From NCBI RefSeq assembly GCF_002407065.1, contig NZ_CP023564.1, forward strand, positions 1,612,001-1,676,000: a stretch of DNA of 64,000 bases. The letters run 5' to 3'. The notes under the pieces were generated by a model. It was not told the DNA's origin. It worked only from the letters and a program-made list of their open reading frames with translations, and searched no databases. This document shows positions 33,163-41,649 of this stretch, in pieces. The first letter of the stretch is position 1, and every line of letters begins with the position of its first letter. The translations under genes were made by a program, and so were the position numbers. The DNA is from Brachybacterium ginsengisoli (GTDB lineage: Bacteria > Actinomycetota > Actinomycetes > Actinomycetales > Dermabacteraceae).

Positions 33163-34794
33163 ATGACGACCCACGACGCCGTGAAGGCCGCCCCGATCCC
33201 CGCGTTCCACCTCTACGACACCACGCTGCGCGACGGCTCCCAGCAGGAGGGCCTGACGCTCTCGGTCGCGGACAAGCTCGCCGTGGCGCGGCATCTCGAC
33301 GAGCTCGGGATGACCTACATCGAGGGCGGCTGGCCCGGCGCCGTCCCGCGGGACACCGAGTTCTTCGCCCGCGCGGCAGGGGAGCTCGAGCTGCACCACG
33401 CCCGGCTCGCCGCCTTCGGCGCGACCCGCAAGGCGGGCGTCGCCGTCGAGGAGGATCTCCAGGTGGCTGCGCTGGTCGACTCCGGCGCGCCCACGATCAC
33501 CCTGGTCGCGAAGTCCGATCTCCGCCACGTCACCGGCGCCCTGCGCACCACGGGCGAGGAGAACCTCGCCATGGTGCGCGAGACCGTCGAGCACCTCGTG
33601 GGGCTCGGCCGGGAGGTCTTCGTCGACGCCGAGCACTTCTTCGACGGTTTCGTCCACGACGCCGACTACACCACCTCCGTCCTGGTCGCCGCCCAGGAGG
33701 CGGGCGCCCGTGTGCTGGTGCTGTGCGACACCAACGGCGGGATGCTCCCGCACCAGGTCACAGAGATCATCGAGGACCTCGGCTCCCGCCTCGAGGCGGC
33801 CGGGGTCGGGGAGGCCCGTCTCGGTGCACACATGCACAACGACACCGGCTGCGCGGTGGCCAACACCCTGGCCGCCGTCCGCGCCGGGATCACCCATGTG
33901 CAGGGCTGCGTGAACGGCTACGGCGAGCGCACCGGCAACGCCGACCTCGTCACCCTGATGGCGAACCTCCAGCTGAAGATGGGGCTGGAGCTTCTCTCGG
34001 CCGAGACCCTCGGGGAGACCACCCGCATCGCCCATGCCATCGGCGAGATCGTGAACATGCCGGTCGCCGCCCGCGCTCCCTACGCCGGGGCGAGCGCCTT
34101 CGCGCACAAGGCCGGACTGCACGCGAGCGCGATCCGGGTCGATCCCGATCTGTACCAGCACACGGATCCGCTGCTGGTCGGCAATGACATGCGGATGATC
34201 ATCTCCGACATGGCAGGCCGGGCCTCGATCGAGCTCAAGGGGCGCGAGCTGGGCTTCGACCTGGCCGGCGAGCCGGAGCTGCTCTCGCGTCTGGCAGCGG
34301 CGGTCAAGCAGCGAGAGGCGGTCGGCTACTCCTATGAGGCGGCCGACGCCTCCTTCGAGCTGCTCCTGCTCGACGCGCTCGGCCAGGTGCCGAGCTACTC
34401 GACGGTGGAGTCCTGGAGGGCCACCTCGCAGCTGGGACGGGACGGCACCCTCGAGTCCGAGGCGACGGTGAAGCTGCTCGCGGACGGCGAGGGCGAGCAC
34501 GAGCGCAAGGTCGCGATCGCCGAGGGCAACGGGCCGGTCAACGCCCTGGACCTCGCACTGCGGGCGGCGCTGCGCGAACGCCACCCGGAGGTCGACGAGT
34601 TCGAGCTGCGCGACTTCAAGGTGCGCATCCTCGACGCCCACCACGGGACGGACGCCACCACGCGCGTGCTGGTGCGCACCTCCGGTCGCGGTCTCGAGTT
34701 CCAGACCGTGGGCGTGGGCCCCAACGTCATCGAAGCCTCCTGGGAGGCGATCTACGACGCGTACACCTACGGTCTGTTCAAGTCCGGGGTCTGA
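33163..34794 (+). CDS. cimA: (R)-citramalate synthase CimA
   Basis: CimA condenses pyruvate and acetyl-CoA to citramalate, giving a threonine-independent route to 2-oxobutyrate and isoleucine through LeuCDB. The 543 residues have the HMGL-like barrel signature LYDTTLRDGSQQEGL, EGGWPG, the metal-binding HMHNDTGCAVANTL and NGYGERTGNADL, and a C-terminal LeuA-dimer regulatory domain. The alternative 2-isopropylmalate synthase (LeuA) is less likely because the EGGWPG and DLVTLMANLQLK patterns are those of the CimA group. No leuA is in the window. Confidence 0.92.
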   Translation: MTTHDAVKAAPIPAFHLYDTTLRDGSQQEGLTLSVADKLAVARHLDELGMTYIEGGWPGAVPRDTEFFARAAGELELHHARLAAFGATRKAGVAVEEDLQVAALVDSGAPTITLVAKSDLRHVTGALRTTGEENLAMVRETVEHLVGLGREVFVDAEHFFDGFVHDADYTTSVLVAAQEAGARVLVLCDTNGGMLPHQVTEIIEDLGSRLEAAGVGEARLGAHMHNDTGCAVANTLAAVRAGITHVQGCVNGYGERTGNADLVTLMANLQLKMGLELLSAETLGETTRIAHAIGEIVNMPVAARAPYAGASAFAHKAGLHASAIRVDPDLYQHTDPLLVGNDMRMIISDMAGRASIELKGRELGFDLAGEPELLSRLAAAVKQREAVGYSYEAADASFELLLLDALGQVPSYSTVESWRATSQLGRDGTLESEATVKLLADGEGEHERKVAIAEGNGPVNALDLALRAALRERHPEVDEFELRDFKVRILDAHHGTDATTRVLVRTSGRGLEFQTVGVGPNVIEASWEAIYDAYTYGLFKSGV

Positions 34795-34843
34795 GCCCCG
34801 GGATCCCGCCATCCCCAGCGGTGTCGGAGGTTACGCTGAGGCC

Positions 34844-35383
34844 ATGACGACCCATGCGCCGACCACCGCCTATGTGCTCACCGCCATCGGGGACGACCGC
34901 CCCGGTCTCGTGGCGGCCCTCGCCGCCGCCGTCGACGAGCACGGCGGCAGCTGGGTGGACAGCCAGCTCGCGCTCCTCGCCGGGAAGTTCGCCGGGATCG
35001 TGCAGGTCGAGCTCCCCGACGAGCGCGCCCAGGACTTCCTGGATGCGCTGCCCTCCCTCGCCGACGAGGTGGGGCTCGAGGTCGAGGCCGCGGCCGCCGG
35101 CAGCCCGGTCGGGGCGACCGCCCACAGCACCCTGCGGCTGCACCTGCTGGGCCAGGACCGCACCGGCATGGTCCGCGAGATCTCCTCGGCGCTGCGCTCG
35201 CAGGGCGCGACCATCGATGCCCTCCGCAGCTGGACGCGTGAGGCCCCGGAGGGCGGCGGGATGCTGTTCGAGGCCGAGGCCGAGGTGCGCCTGCCGGCAG
35301 AGGCCGACGAGAACGGGGTCAGAGAAGCCCTCGAGACGATCGCCGCCGAGCTCATGGTGGATCTGGAGCTCGACCCCTCCTGA
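34844..35383 (+). CDS. tandem-ACT protein, GcvR-like
   Basis: The 179-residue protein consists of two ACT-type domains. The first begins YVLTAIGDDRPGLVAALAAAV and the second HLLGQDRTGMVREISSALRSQG. Such proteins bind amino acids and act as regulators, GcvR of glycine cleavage being the best-known case. A similar double-ACT gene lies beside gatC in mycobacteria. The ligand is unknown, and the neighbouring amino acid genes suggest glycine or serine. TACGCT (34832-34837) ends six bases before the ATG, so the mRNA is probably leaderless. Confidence 0.85.
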   Translation: MTTHAPTTAYVLTAIGDDRPGLVAALAAAVDEHGGSWVDSQLALLAGKFAGIVQVELPDERAQDFLDALPSLADEVGLEVEAAAAGSPVGATAHSTLRLHLLGQDRTGMVREISSALRSQGATIDALRSWTREAPEGGGMLFEAEAEVRLPAEADENGVREALETIAAELMVDLELDPS

Positions 35384-35427
35384 CGGAGTCCGGTCGGCAG
35401 AGACGACTGTCGGCAGGAATCTGACAC

Positions 35428-35455
35428 TTGTGCAGTACCGCGAACCCGGTATTCT
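35428..35455 (+). promoter_or_regulatory. promoter of the VEINPQ-repeat gene
   Basis: TTGTGC (35428-35433) and TATTCT (35450-35455) are separated by 16 bases and resemble a housekeeping promoter. Transcription would begin about 50 bases before the GTG at 35516, leaving room for the GAGAGGA ribosome site. Confidence 0.55.
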
Positions 35456-35515
35456 GGGGCAAGGCGGACTTTCCCTCTGATGCCGCCCCATTGTTTCGTC
35501 GAGAGGACGATCGCC

Positions 35516-35800
35516 GTGACCGCTGACAAGGATGTGCAGGGAATGGACCAGGCGCAGCACCGCTCGCTGGGGCGCGCCGCCCGGCTGGCCGCAGGCGTGG
35601 GCCTCGCCGTGGCGCTGGGCGTCGCGGGCGCCGGTGCCGCGGCTGCCGTGGAGATCAACCCCCAGGCCCGCACGGTAAAGGCTGTGGAGATCACTCCGCA
35701 GGCCCGCAAGGCCGTGGAGATCAATCCGCAGGTGGAGATCAACCCGCAGGTCGAGATCAACCCGCAGGCCCGCAAGGCTGTGGAGATCAACCCCCAGTGA
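35516..35800 (+). CDS. small exported protein of VEINPQ repeats
   Basis: The 94-residue protein has a charged start, a hydrophobic signal-like segment (about residues 22-44, RLAAGVGLAVALG... ending in Ala-Ala-Ala) and then only repeats. Six VEI(N/T)PQ units are joined directly or by ARTVKA or ARKA linkers, and the protein ends exactly on PQ. Cleavage after the Ala run would release a peptide of about 50 residues. It has its own promoter, the ribosome site GAGAGGA and two hairpins behind the stop, so it looks like a free-standing expressed gene. No modifying enzyme, transporter or immunity gene lies next to it. I do not recognise the family. It could be a secreted signal, an adhesive repeat peptide or a cell-wall-bound peptide. 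Confidence 0.75.
   Translation: MTADKDVQGMDQAQHRSLGRAARLAAGVGLAVALGVAGAGAAAAVEINPQARTVKAVEITPQARKAVEINPQVEINPQVEINPQARKAVEINPQ
35648..35797 (+). repeat. tandem 18-bp units encoding VEI(N/T)PQ
   Basis: Six 18-base units start at 35648, 35684, 35714, 35732, 35750 and 35780. Three are contiguous (35714-35767). The others are separated by 18-, 12- and 12-base linkers coding ARTVKA, ARKA and ARKA. The units differ by only a few bases, and some changes are silent, which fits recent duplication kept under coding constraint. Confidence 0.9.
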
Positions 35801-35803
35801 TCG

Positions 35804-35837
35804 GTGACCGATCCGCTCGATGTCGCGGATCGGTCAC
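35804..35837. terminator. 13-bp perfect hairpin after the repeat gene
   Basis: GTGACCGATCCGC (35804-35816) and GCGGATCGGTCAC (35825-35837) pair perfectly around an eight-base loop, three bases after the stop of the VEINPQ gene. There is no T-run. Confidence 0.65.
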
Positions 35838-35851
35838 AGCAGACCTGACGT

Positions 35852-35886
35852 GATGGGCCGGGCGCTCCGAGGAGCTCCGGCCCATC
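35852..35886. terminator. second hairpin between convergent genes
   Basis: GATGGGCCGG (35852-35861) pairs with CCGGCCCATC (35877-35886), and GCTCC/GGAGC pair inside. With the preceding hairpin it separates the repeat gene from the convergent helicase gene and could act in both directions. Confidence 0.6.
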
Positions 35887-35937
35887 GCGCTGTTCAGCTC
35901 CGGCTCCCGATCACCTCGTGGAGCCCCTCGACAGGCC

Positions 35938-38499
35938 TCAGGGCCTCGTCGCCGCGGTGCCCACGTGCGTGATCACCAGCGCGGGCTCGCCGGTCTCGTC
36001 GGTCTCCTCCAGGTCGAGCTCGGCCTCGATCGCCCAGTCGTGGTTGCCGTCGGGGTCGTCGACCGCCTGGCGGATCCGCCACACCTTGGACTCCTCGGTG
36101 ATCTGCAGCAGCTCCGGTGACCGGGCCGGGCCGTCGATGCCCACGTGGTCGTAGCTGTCGTAGTACTCGTCCATCGCCTCGGCCCACCGGGCGCGGTCCC
36201 ATCCGGAGGCGGAGTCCAGCTCCGCCAGACGGCTCTCCCGCTCGAAGGCGAAGTGCTCGATCCTCTGCCACATGGCGGCCCGGACCATGGTGCGCAGCAC
36301 CTTGGTCTGCGAGGAGAGCCCGCGCGGGGAGCTGGGGCGGATCTCGGAGGCGCCGTCCTCGTCGAGGTCCTCGGGGTGCGTCAGCGCCTCCCACTCGTCC
36401 AGCAGCGAGGAGTCGATGCCCCGTACCAGCACGCCGAGCCATTCGATCATGTCCTCGAGCCCCTCGGTGCGCAGATCCTGGGGGATGGTGCGGCGCATCG
36501 CCTGGTAGGCGTCGGAGAGGTAGCGCAGCACGATGCCCTCGGAGCGCTGCAGACCGTAGCGCTGCACGAACTCGCTGAAGGTCTGCCCGGTCTCGTGGAT
36601 CTCACGCACCACGGACTTGGGGGAGAGGTCGTCGGCCCGCACCCAGGGTCGGGACTTCGCGTAGATCTCCAGCGCGGCCTCGAGGTCCTCCTCGAGCGGC
36701 TTCGGCCAGGTGACCTCGTCCAGTCGCGCCATCCGCTCCGTGTACTCGACGCCGTCGGCCTTGAGCTCCGCGAGCAGCTCGCCCTTGGCGGCGTTCTGCT
36801 GGGCGAGCAGGATCTGGCGGGGGTCCTCGAGAATCGCCTCGATGATCGAGACGGTGTCGAGGCTGAGGGATTCGGACTCCTCGTTCAGCGAGTCGATCAT
36901 CGCGATCGCGAAGGGGGCGAGCGGCTGGTTCATGGTGAAGTCGAGCTGGAGATCCTCGACCAGGGCGAAGCCTCGACCGAGGTGGTCCGGGGTCTCGAGC
37001 ACCTCGATGATCTCCGCGTCGCGGAGCCCGCGGAAGAGGTCCACGGCGGCCTTGACCAGGGCGAGCTTCTGGCCCGTCGTCTGATGGCTGGTCATGATCA
37101 GGTGGCGGCCGGAGGCGATCGCGTCCCCCGGGCGGGAGATCAGCGCCAGCACCATGCCGGCGGTGATCTTCAGATGGGGGCGCAGCGGCTCGGGGGAGTT
37201 CTCGACCAGCTTGGTCATGGTCGCCTCGGACCAGGAGATCGCGCCCTCGGGGATCCGGGGCTTGGGCTCCTTCTTCCGCTTCTTCGCGTTGTTGGAGACC
37301 TTCCCGGCCTCCTCGCGGGCGAGGTGCTTGGCGCGCTCCTTCTCGAACTCGATCGTCCAGGAGGGTGCCTGCACCACCACGTGCCCGATGGTGTCGTACC
37401 CCGCGCGTCCGGCACGCCCTGCGATCTGGTGGAACTCGCGCGCGTTCAGCAGGCGCATCCGCTTGCCGTCGAACTTCGCGAGCCCCGTCAGCAGCACGGT
37501 GCGGATCGGCACGTTGATGCCGACGCCCAGGGTGTCGGTGCCGCAGATGATCTTCAGCAGGCCGGACTGGGCGAGCTTCTCGACCAGGCGGCGGTACTTC
37601 GGCAGCATCCCGGCGTGGTGCACGCCGATCCCCTCGCGGACCAGACGGGAGAGGATCTGACCGAAGCCCTTCGAGAAGCGGAAGTCGCCGATGATCTCGC
37701 GGATCCGCTCCTTCTCCCCGGCCTCGAGGATCTTCTGCCCCTGGAGCGCCTGGGCCTGCTCGAGGGCGTCCTTCTGGGTGAAGTGGACGATGTAGACCGG
37801 GGCGTCGCGGTCCGTGAGGATCGTCTGGATGGTCTCCGGGAGCGGCTCGAGGGACCAGCGGAAGTCCAGCGGCACCGGTCGCGGGGCATCGTCGATCACG
37901 CTCACCTCGCGCCCGGTCCGCTCGGTGAGGTCGTCGACGAAGCGCGTCACGTCGCCGAGGGTCGCGCTCATCAGCACGAACTGGCAGTTCGGGAGCTCCA
38001 CCAGCGGGACCTGCCAGGCCCAGCCGCGCTGCGGGTCGCCGTAGTAGTGGAACTCGTCCATCACCGCGAGGCCCACCTCGCTGCCGGGGCCGTCTCGCAG
38101 GGCGTGGTTGGCGAAGATCTCCGCGGTGCACACGATGATCGGGGCGTCGTGGTTGACGGCGGAGTCGCCGGTCATCATGCCCACGTTCTCGGCACCGAAC
38201 TGCGCGACCAGGTCGAAGAACTTCTCGCTCACCAGGGCCTTGATCGGCGCGGTGTAGTAGGAGCGCTCTCCACGGGCCATCGCGGCGAAGATCGCCGAGT
38301 AGGCGATGGTGGTCTTCCCGGAGCCGGTGGGAGTGGCCGCGATGACGTGGTCGCCGGCGGCGATCGCCAGCAGAGCCTCCTCCTGGTGCGGATACAGCGT
38401 CCGGCCGACGGATTCCTGCGCCTCGATGAATCCGTCGACGATCGCATCCTGTCCGGCGTCGGCGGAGCTCTCGGGCAGGAACGGCATCAGGATCGGCAT
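35938..38499 (-). CDS. DEAD/DEAH-box helicase with DUF3516 (Ski2-like)
   Basis: The 853-residue protein has a superfamily 2 helicase core: Walker A ATPTGSGKT, motif II DEFH (a DExH form), SATLGD, CGTDTLGVGIN and HQIAGRAGRAG. A long C-terminal region follows (EGAISWSEATMTKLVENSPEPL onward), typical of the actinobacterial DUF3516 helicases, which are thought to act on RNA. ATG 38499 is preferred to the one at 38526 because CAGACT (minus strand) lies six bases before it, as at other leaderless starts in this window. It is convergent with the repeat-peptide gene. The biological substrate is unknown. Confidence 0.88.
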   Translation of the reverse strand: MPILMPFLPESSADAGQDAIVDGFIEAQESVGRTLYPHQEEALLAIAAGDHVIAATPTGSGKTTIAYSAIFAAMARGERSYYTAPIKALVSEKFFDLVAQFGAENVGMMTGDSAVNHDAPIIVCTAEIFANHALRDGPGSEVGLAVMDEFHYYGDPQRGWAWQVPLVELPNCQFVLMSATLGDVTRFVDDLTERTGREVSVIDDAPRPVPLDFRWSLEPLPETIQTILTDRDAPVYIVHFTQKDALEQAQALQGQKILEAGEKERIREIIGDFRFSKGFGQILSRLVREGIGVHHAGMLPKYRRLVEKLAQSGLLKIICGTDTLGVGINVPIRTVLLTGLAKFDGKRMRLLNAREFHQIAGRAGRAGYDTIGHVVVQAPSWTIEFEKERAKHLAREEAGKVSNNAKKRKKEPKPRIPEGAISWSEATMTKLVENSPEPLRPHLKITAGMVLALISRPGDAIASGRHLIMTSHQTTGQKLALVKAAVDLFRGLRDAEIIEVLETPDHLGRGFALVEDLQLDFTMNQPLAPFAIAMIDSLNEESESLSLDTVSIIEAILEDPRQILLAQQNAAKGELLAELKADGVEYTERMARLDEVTWPKPLEEDLEAALEIYAKSRPWVRADDLSPKSVVREIHETGQTFSEFVQRYGLQRSEGIVLRYLSDAYQAMRRTIPQDLRTEGLEDMIEWLGVLVRGIDSSLLDEWEALTHPEDLDEDGASEIRPSSPRGLSSQTKVLRTMVRAAMWQRIEHFAFERESRLAELDSASGWDRARWAEAMDEYYDSYDHVGIDGPARSPELLQITEESKVWRIRQAVDDPDGNHDWAIEAELDLEETDETGEPALVITHVGTAATRP

Positions 38500-38581
38500 G
38501 ACCACAGTCTGCCAGGGTGCCCGCACCAGCTGTCCCGACCCAGGGGGCTACCCTCGAGACCCGCGACGGAAGGATGACCTG

Positions 38582-38839
38582 ATGCCTGCACGACGATCCG
38601 AGGATTCCTCGCTCACCCCGGCCGAGCGGGCCGGCGAGGGAGCGTTCGAGCACTGGGACGAGGGGCGCCGGGAGCGAGCGGTTCCCGCCCCCCATGGGCG
38701 ATCGTTACCTGATCGTGATAATCCTCCGGGAGCGGGTCGGGGGCCGTCGACCGAGGAGGCTGATGCACCCGGTATGGCCAGCAGGGATGGCGACTGCGGC
38801 GAGGCGGAGAGCGCCCGTCTCGGGCGTACCGATCGGTAA
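38582..38839 (+). CDS. short polar hypothetical protein
   Basis: An 85-codon frame begins at ATG 38582 with GGAAGGA about seven bases upstream and TACCCT (38549-38554) as a possible -10 box. The first about 40 residues look protein-like (LTPAERAGEGAFEHWDEG). The rest is polar, low in hydrophobic residues and runs through an AT-richer patch around 38700-38730, so the gene may be truncated or frameshifted. Its stop falls inside a 12-base palindrome. The family is not recognised. Confidence 0.45.
   Translation: MPARRSEDSSLTPAERAGEGAFEHWDEGRRERAVPAPHGRSLPDRDNPPGAGRGPSTEEADAPGMASRDGDCGEAESARLGRTDR
38827..38838. promoter_or_regulatory. TACCGATCGGTA palindrome upstream of the protease gene
   Basis: This is a perfect 12-base palindrome. 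A related half site, GTACCGATGG, recurs at 38881-38890, and the decamer CGGGCGTACC occurs at 38821 and again at 38861. The set lies 90-150 bases before the secreted protease start and looks like binding sites for a regulator, which is not identified. Confidence 0.4.
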
Positions 38840-38976
38840 CCATCGGCGACCTCGGCGAATCGGGCGTACCCGGACTTTCGGTACCGATGGGGTGACGTGG
38901 TGCGCGTCACATGACATAGCGTGCCGACACGACGACACCGACGTCGTCCCTCCCTCCCCACGAAAGGCATTCCCCG

Positions 38977-39948
38977 ATGCGCACACCACTCCTCGCCCGC
39001 AGCACCCGGACCCTGGGAGGCGTCGCGCTGGCCGCGGTCCTCACCCTGGGCGGTGCAGGCCTCGCCTCCGCCGACGGCCCGGACACCGACCGCGCCGCGG
39101 TCCCCGCGTCCTCGCAGGCATCGGCCCACGGCTACTGGACCTCGGAGCGCATGGAGGAGGCGCAGCCGGCCGACGAGCTCGTCCCGGGCGAAGGTGACGC
39201 GAGTCCGGATGTCGAGGTCGGAAGCCCGCTGACCGTCCCGGGTCAGAACGCCGCGAACCCGGACGCCAAGGGGAAGCCGGAGGGCAAGGGCAAGCCCGCT
39301 CCGCAGCCTGCGGCGGGCGCCAAGGACACCGTGGGCAAGGTCTTCTTCACCCAGGGCGGCGTGGACTACGTCTGCTCCGGCAATGCCGTCGCCTCCGGCA
39401 ACGGCTCCACCGTGGCCACCGCCGGCCATTGCGTGAACGACGCCGGCACCTGGGCCACCAACTGGGTGTTCGTCCCCGGCTACGACCACGGCTCCGCTCC
39501 GTACGGCACCTGGGCGGCGACCGATCTGGTCTCCACCGACCAGTGGGTGCAGCAGGAGGACATCAGCTACGACGTGGCCTTCGCGAAGGTCGTCCCCGAG
39601 AGCGGCAGCGGCACGCTGGAGGGCACGGTCGGCACCACGGGCATCGCCTTCAACCAGGCGCGCGGCCAGCACTACACCTCCTACGGCTACCCGGCCGCCT
39701 CGCCCTTCGACGGCCAGTCCCTCGAGTCCTGCTCGGGCACCGCGAGCGATGACACGCTGGGCGGGACCCTCTCCCAAGGCATCCCCTGCAACATGACCGG
39801 TGGCTCCTCCGGTGGCCCCTGGTTCCTGGACAACGGAGCCCAGAACTCGGTGAACAGCTTCGGCTACAACACCCAGAAGGACGTCATGTACGGCCCCTAC
39901 TACGGCGCTGATGCGCAGGACGCCTACTCGGAGGCCGCCGCTCTCTGA
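38977..39948 (+). CDS. secreted trypsin-fold serine protease
   Basis: The 323-residue preproprotein has a Sec signal (residues 1-31, ending LASA), a Pro/Lys/Gly-rich propeptide-like stretch to about residue 115 and a chymotrypsin-fold catalytic domain. The triad is H151 in TAGHC, D199 in ISYDVAF and S278 in GGSSGGPW. Cysteines 133/152 and 252/271 probably form disulfides. The domain is close to the V8/Glu-specific type, but specificity cannot be fixed by eye. GAAAGG precedes the ATG by nine bases. A strong hairpin follows the stop. It could be a nutritional exoprotease or could process secreted peptides. Confidence 0.9.
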   Translation: MRTPLLARSTRTLGGVALAAVLTLGGAGLASADGPDTDRAAVPASSQASAHGYWTSERMEEAQPADELVPGEGDASPDVEVGSPLTVPGQNAANPDAKGKPEGKGKPAPQPAAGAKDTVGKVFFTQGGVDYVCSGNAVASGNGSTVATAGHCVNDAGTWATNWVFVPGYDHGSAPYGTWAATDLVSTDQWVQQEDISYDVAFAKVVPESGSGTLEGTVGTTGIAFNQARGQHYTSYGYPAASPFDGQSLESCSGTASDDTLGGTLSQGIPCNMTGGSSGGPWFLDNGAQNSVNSFGYNTQKDVMYGPYYGADAQDAYSEAAAL

Positions 39949-39963
39949 GTCGCACCCTCCTCG

Positions 39964-40000
39964 GCGACGGGCCGGTCCTCCTCGGAGGCCGGCCCGTCGC
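39964..40000. terminator. bidirectional hairpin between protease and convergent gene
   Basis: GCGACGGGCCGG (39964-39975) pairs perfectly with CCGGCCCGTCGC (39989-40000), and CCTCC/GGAGG pair inside. It lies between two convergent stops, 15 and 5 bases away. Confidence 0.7.
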
Positions 40001-40005
40001 TCTGT

Positions 40006-40944
40006 TCACCACGTAGCAGGATGCAGTCCGCTGAGGACGGCGAGCATCCGCTCGCGCAGCGCATCGGCCCGCTGGGCCAGCGCTCGCTGGCGCCGCACGT
40101 ACTCCGCCTTCCCGGCGGGCGTCTCGATCGCCACGACCCCGTAGCCCAGGCCCCGGACGTCGTACGGGCTCGCCTCCATGTCGAGCACCCGGGTGTCCCG
40201 GGCGTGCTCGAAGCAGTCCAGCACGAGGGACGAGGGCATCAGCGGGGTGAGCTTCATGGCCCACTTGTAGAGGTCCATCCCCACATGGAGGCACGCCGGG
40301 TTGTCGTTCTCGACCTGCGTCGCGCGGGTGGGCTCGAAGGCGTTTCGCGGTGCGGCCGACGGGGTGAAGAAGCGGAAGGCGTCGAGGTGGGAGCACACCA
40401 GGTTCTCGCGCTCCACGACGGCGTCGGTCTCGGCCGCCGTGAGCCGGAGGGGCAGGTCCTCGTGGCGCTGACCGCCCTCGGGGACCCGGTGCACCATCGC
40501 CCATTCGTGGAGCCCGAAGCAGCCGAACTCGGGCCTGCGGCGGGACAGCGACGAGGCGGAGAGCAGCCGCGTCATGAAGCCCAGGGCGTCTCCGCGCTCC
40601 GAGAGGTACCGCGCGACGTCGGCCCTGCGCAGTGCCGGTCTCCCTGCCGAGTCGACGTACCAGGAACGATGTCCCGCCTCGTCCACGTCGACGATCAGGC
40701 TCGTGCCGTCCGCTCCGATGTCCGCGGCCGCGTCATACGAGACCGCCCAGCCCGGATGCCAGCGCCGCAGCCTCGCCGCGGAGAAGGGGTAGTAGGTGAA
40801 CAGGAAGTCCTCCACCGCGTGCTTCTCGCCGCGGGCCCTGCGCTCGCGATGCGCGGCGGTGAGCGCGTCGGCGCGCTCCTCGTGGGCGCGACGGGCGGCC
40901 GTCGCCCCGGCCACCGAGAGCATCGTGGTGGGCTGTCCGGTCAT
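40006..40944 (-). CDS. uncharacterised protein, sometimes annotated as 3-methyladenine DNA glycosylase
   Basis: The 312-residue cytosolic protein has an ARGEKHAVEDFLFTYYPF segment near residues 37-54, a RRWHPGW segment, LHEWAMVHR in the middle and LHVGMDLYKWAMKL near the C-terminus. I remember homologues across actinobacteria named 3-methyladenine DNA glycosylase, but I see no helix-hairpin-helix or known glycosylase site, so that name is doubtful. TAGGCT (minus strand, 40951-40956) lies six bases before the ATG, pointing to a leaderless mRNA. It is divergent from the DUF2199 gene. Confidence 0.75.
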   Translation of the reverse strand: MTGQPTTMLSVAGATAARRAHEERADALTAAHRERRARGEKHAVEDFLFTYYPFSAARLRRWHPGWAVSYDAAADIGADGTSLIVDVDEAGHRSWYVDSAGRPALRRADVARYLSERGDALGFMTRLLSASSLSRRRPEFGCFGLHEWAMVHRVPEGGQRHEDLPLRLTAAETDAVVERENLVCSHLDAFRFFTPSAAPRNAFEPTRATQVENDNPACLHVGMDLYKWAMKLTPLMPSSLVLDCFEHARDTRVLDMEASPYDVRGLGYGVVAIETPAGKAEYVRRQRALAQRADALRERMLAVLSGLHPATW

Positions 40945-41083
40945 GTGTCGAGCCTACGGGGGCATCGCCCTTCCTCCCCAGTCCATCGTCGTGCACACCA
41001 CGGGCTCGCGCGCGGCACCGACTTCTCTCCTCTCCCTACGGTGGCTGGCATCCCACGGCAGGGCGCCGTCGGGAGGAGGAGCG

Positions 41084-41632
41084 ATGGAGATGACCGGGAT
41101 CGACTTCGACTGCGTCGGCTGCGGCCGCCGCCACGAGGGGACCGACGGCACCGAGCACAGACCCTGGCCGCTGATCGAGTTCGAGGGCCCGGAGGCCTAT
41201 CTGAGGATGTCGCCCTGGGAGCGTCTGTTCCGCAGCCGTTCCACCGAGGAGCTGTGCCTCATCGACAACGGCCGCTCGGTGGACTGCTACTTGAGCGGCT
41301 TCCTGTCGCTGCCGGTCCGGGGCGAGCAGGCGCTGCTCGTGCTCCAGCCATGGGTCAGGGTTGACGAGAGGGACTATCTGGACCTCGTCGAGCACTGGGA
41401 GCAGCCCGCGCACCGCGGGGAGTACTGCGGCACGCTCGCCAGCCGGCTCCCCGGGCACCCCGACTCGCTGTCGGTGCCGGTGCGGGTGACCGCTCCGGGT
41501 GGGCTGCCTCCGATCATCGTTCCGGAGACGGGCTCCGACCACCCGCTGGTGACGGAGGCGAGGGAGGGCGTCAGCCGCCAGGAGGCGGAGCTGCGCCTGC
41601 GCTCGATGATGCTGGAGGACCCGAGGCGCTGA
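41084..41632 (+). CDS. DUF2199 family protein
   Basis: The 182-residue protein begins with a CxxC pair (FDCVGCGRRHEG). It continues with the family pattern EELCLIDNGRS, VDCYLSGFLSLPV, WVRVDERDYLDLVEHWE, YCGTLASRLPGHPDSLSV and DHPLVTEAREGVSRQEA, which I recognise as DUF2199. The function of the family is unknown. GGGAGGAGG at 41071-41079 fixes the start at 41084. It converges on the flavin oxidoreductase gene with 17 bases between stops. Confidence 0.85.
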   Translation: MEMTGIDFDCVGCGRRHEGTDGTEHRPWPLIEFEGPEAYLRMSPWERLFRSRSTEELCLIDNGRSVDCYLSGFLSLPVRGEQALLVLQPWVRVDERDYLDLVEHWEQPAHRGEYCGTLASRLPGHPDSLSVPVRVTAPGGLPPIIVPETGSDHPLVTEAREGVSRQEAELRLRSMMLEDPRR

Positions 41633-41649
41633 GCAGCGGCCCCTGGCGC

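Noticed and set aside
35648..35797. Regularly spaced repeats considered as a CRISPR array
   Set aside because: Units are 18 bases, partly contiguous, in frame and encode the same hexapeptide. Spacers are short and identical, so this is a coding repeat.
38700..38730. AT-richer patch as an insertion scar
   Set aside because: No flanking direct or inverted repeats and no transposase fragment are visible. It lies in the weakly supported 38582 frame and may simply be non-coding.
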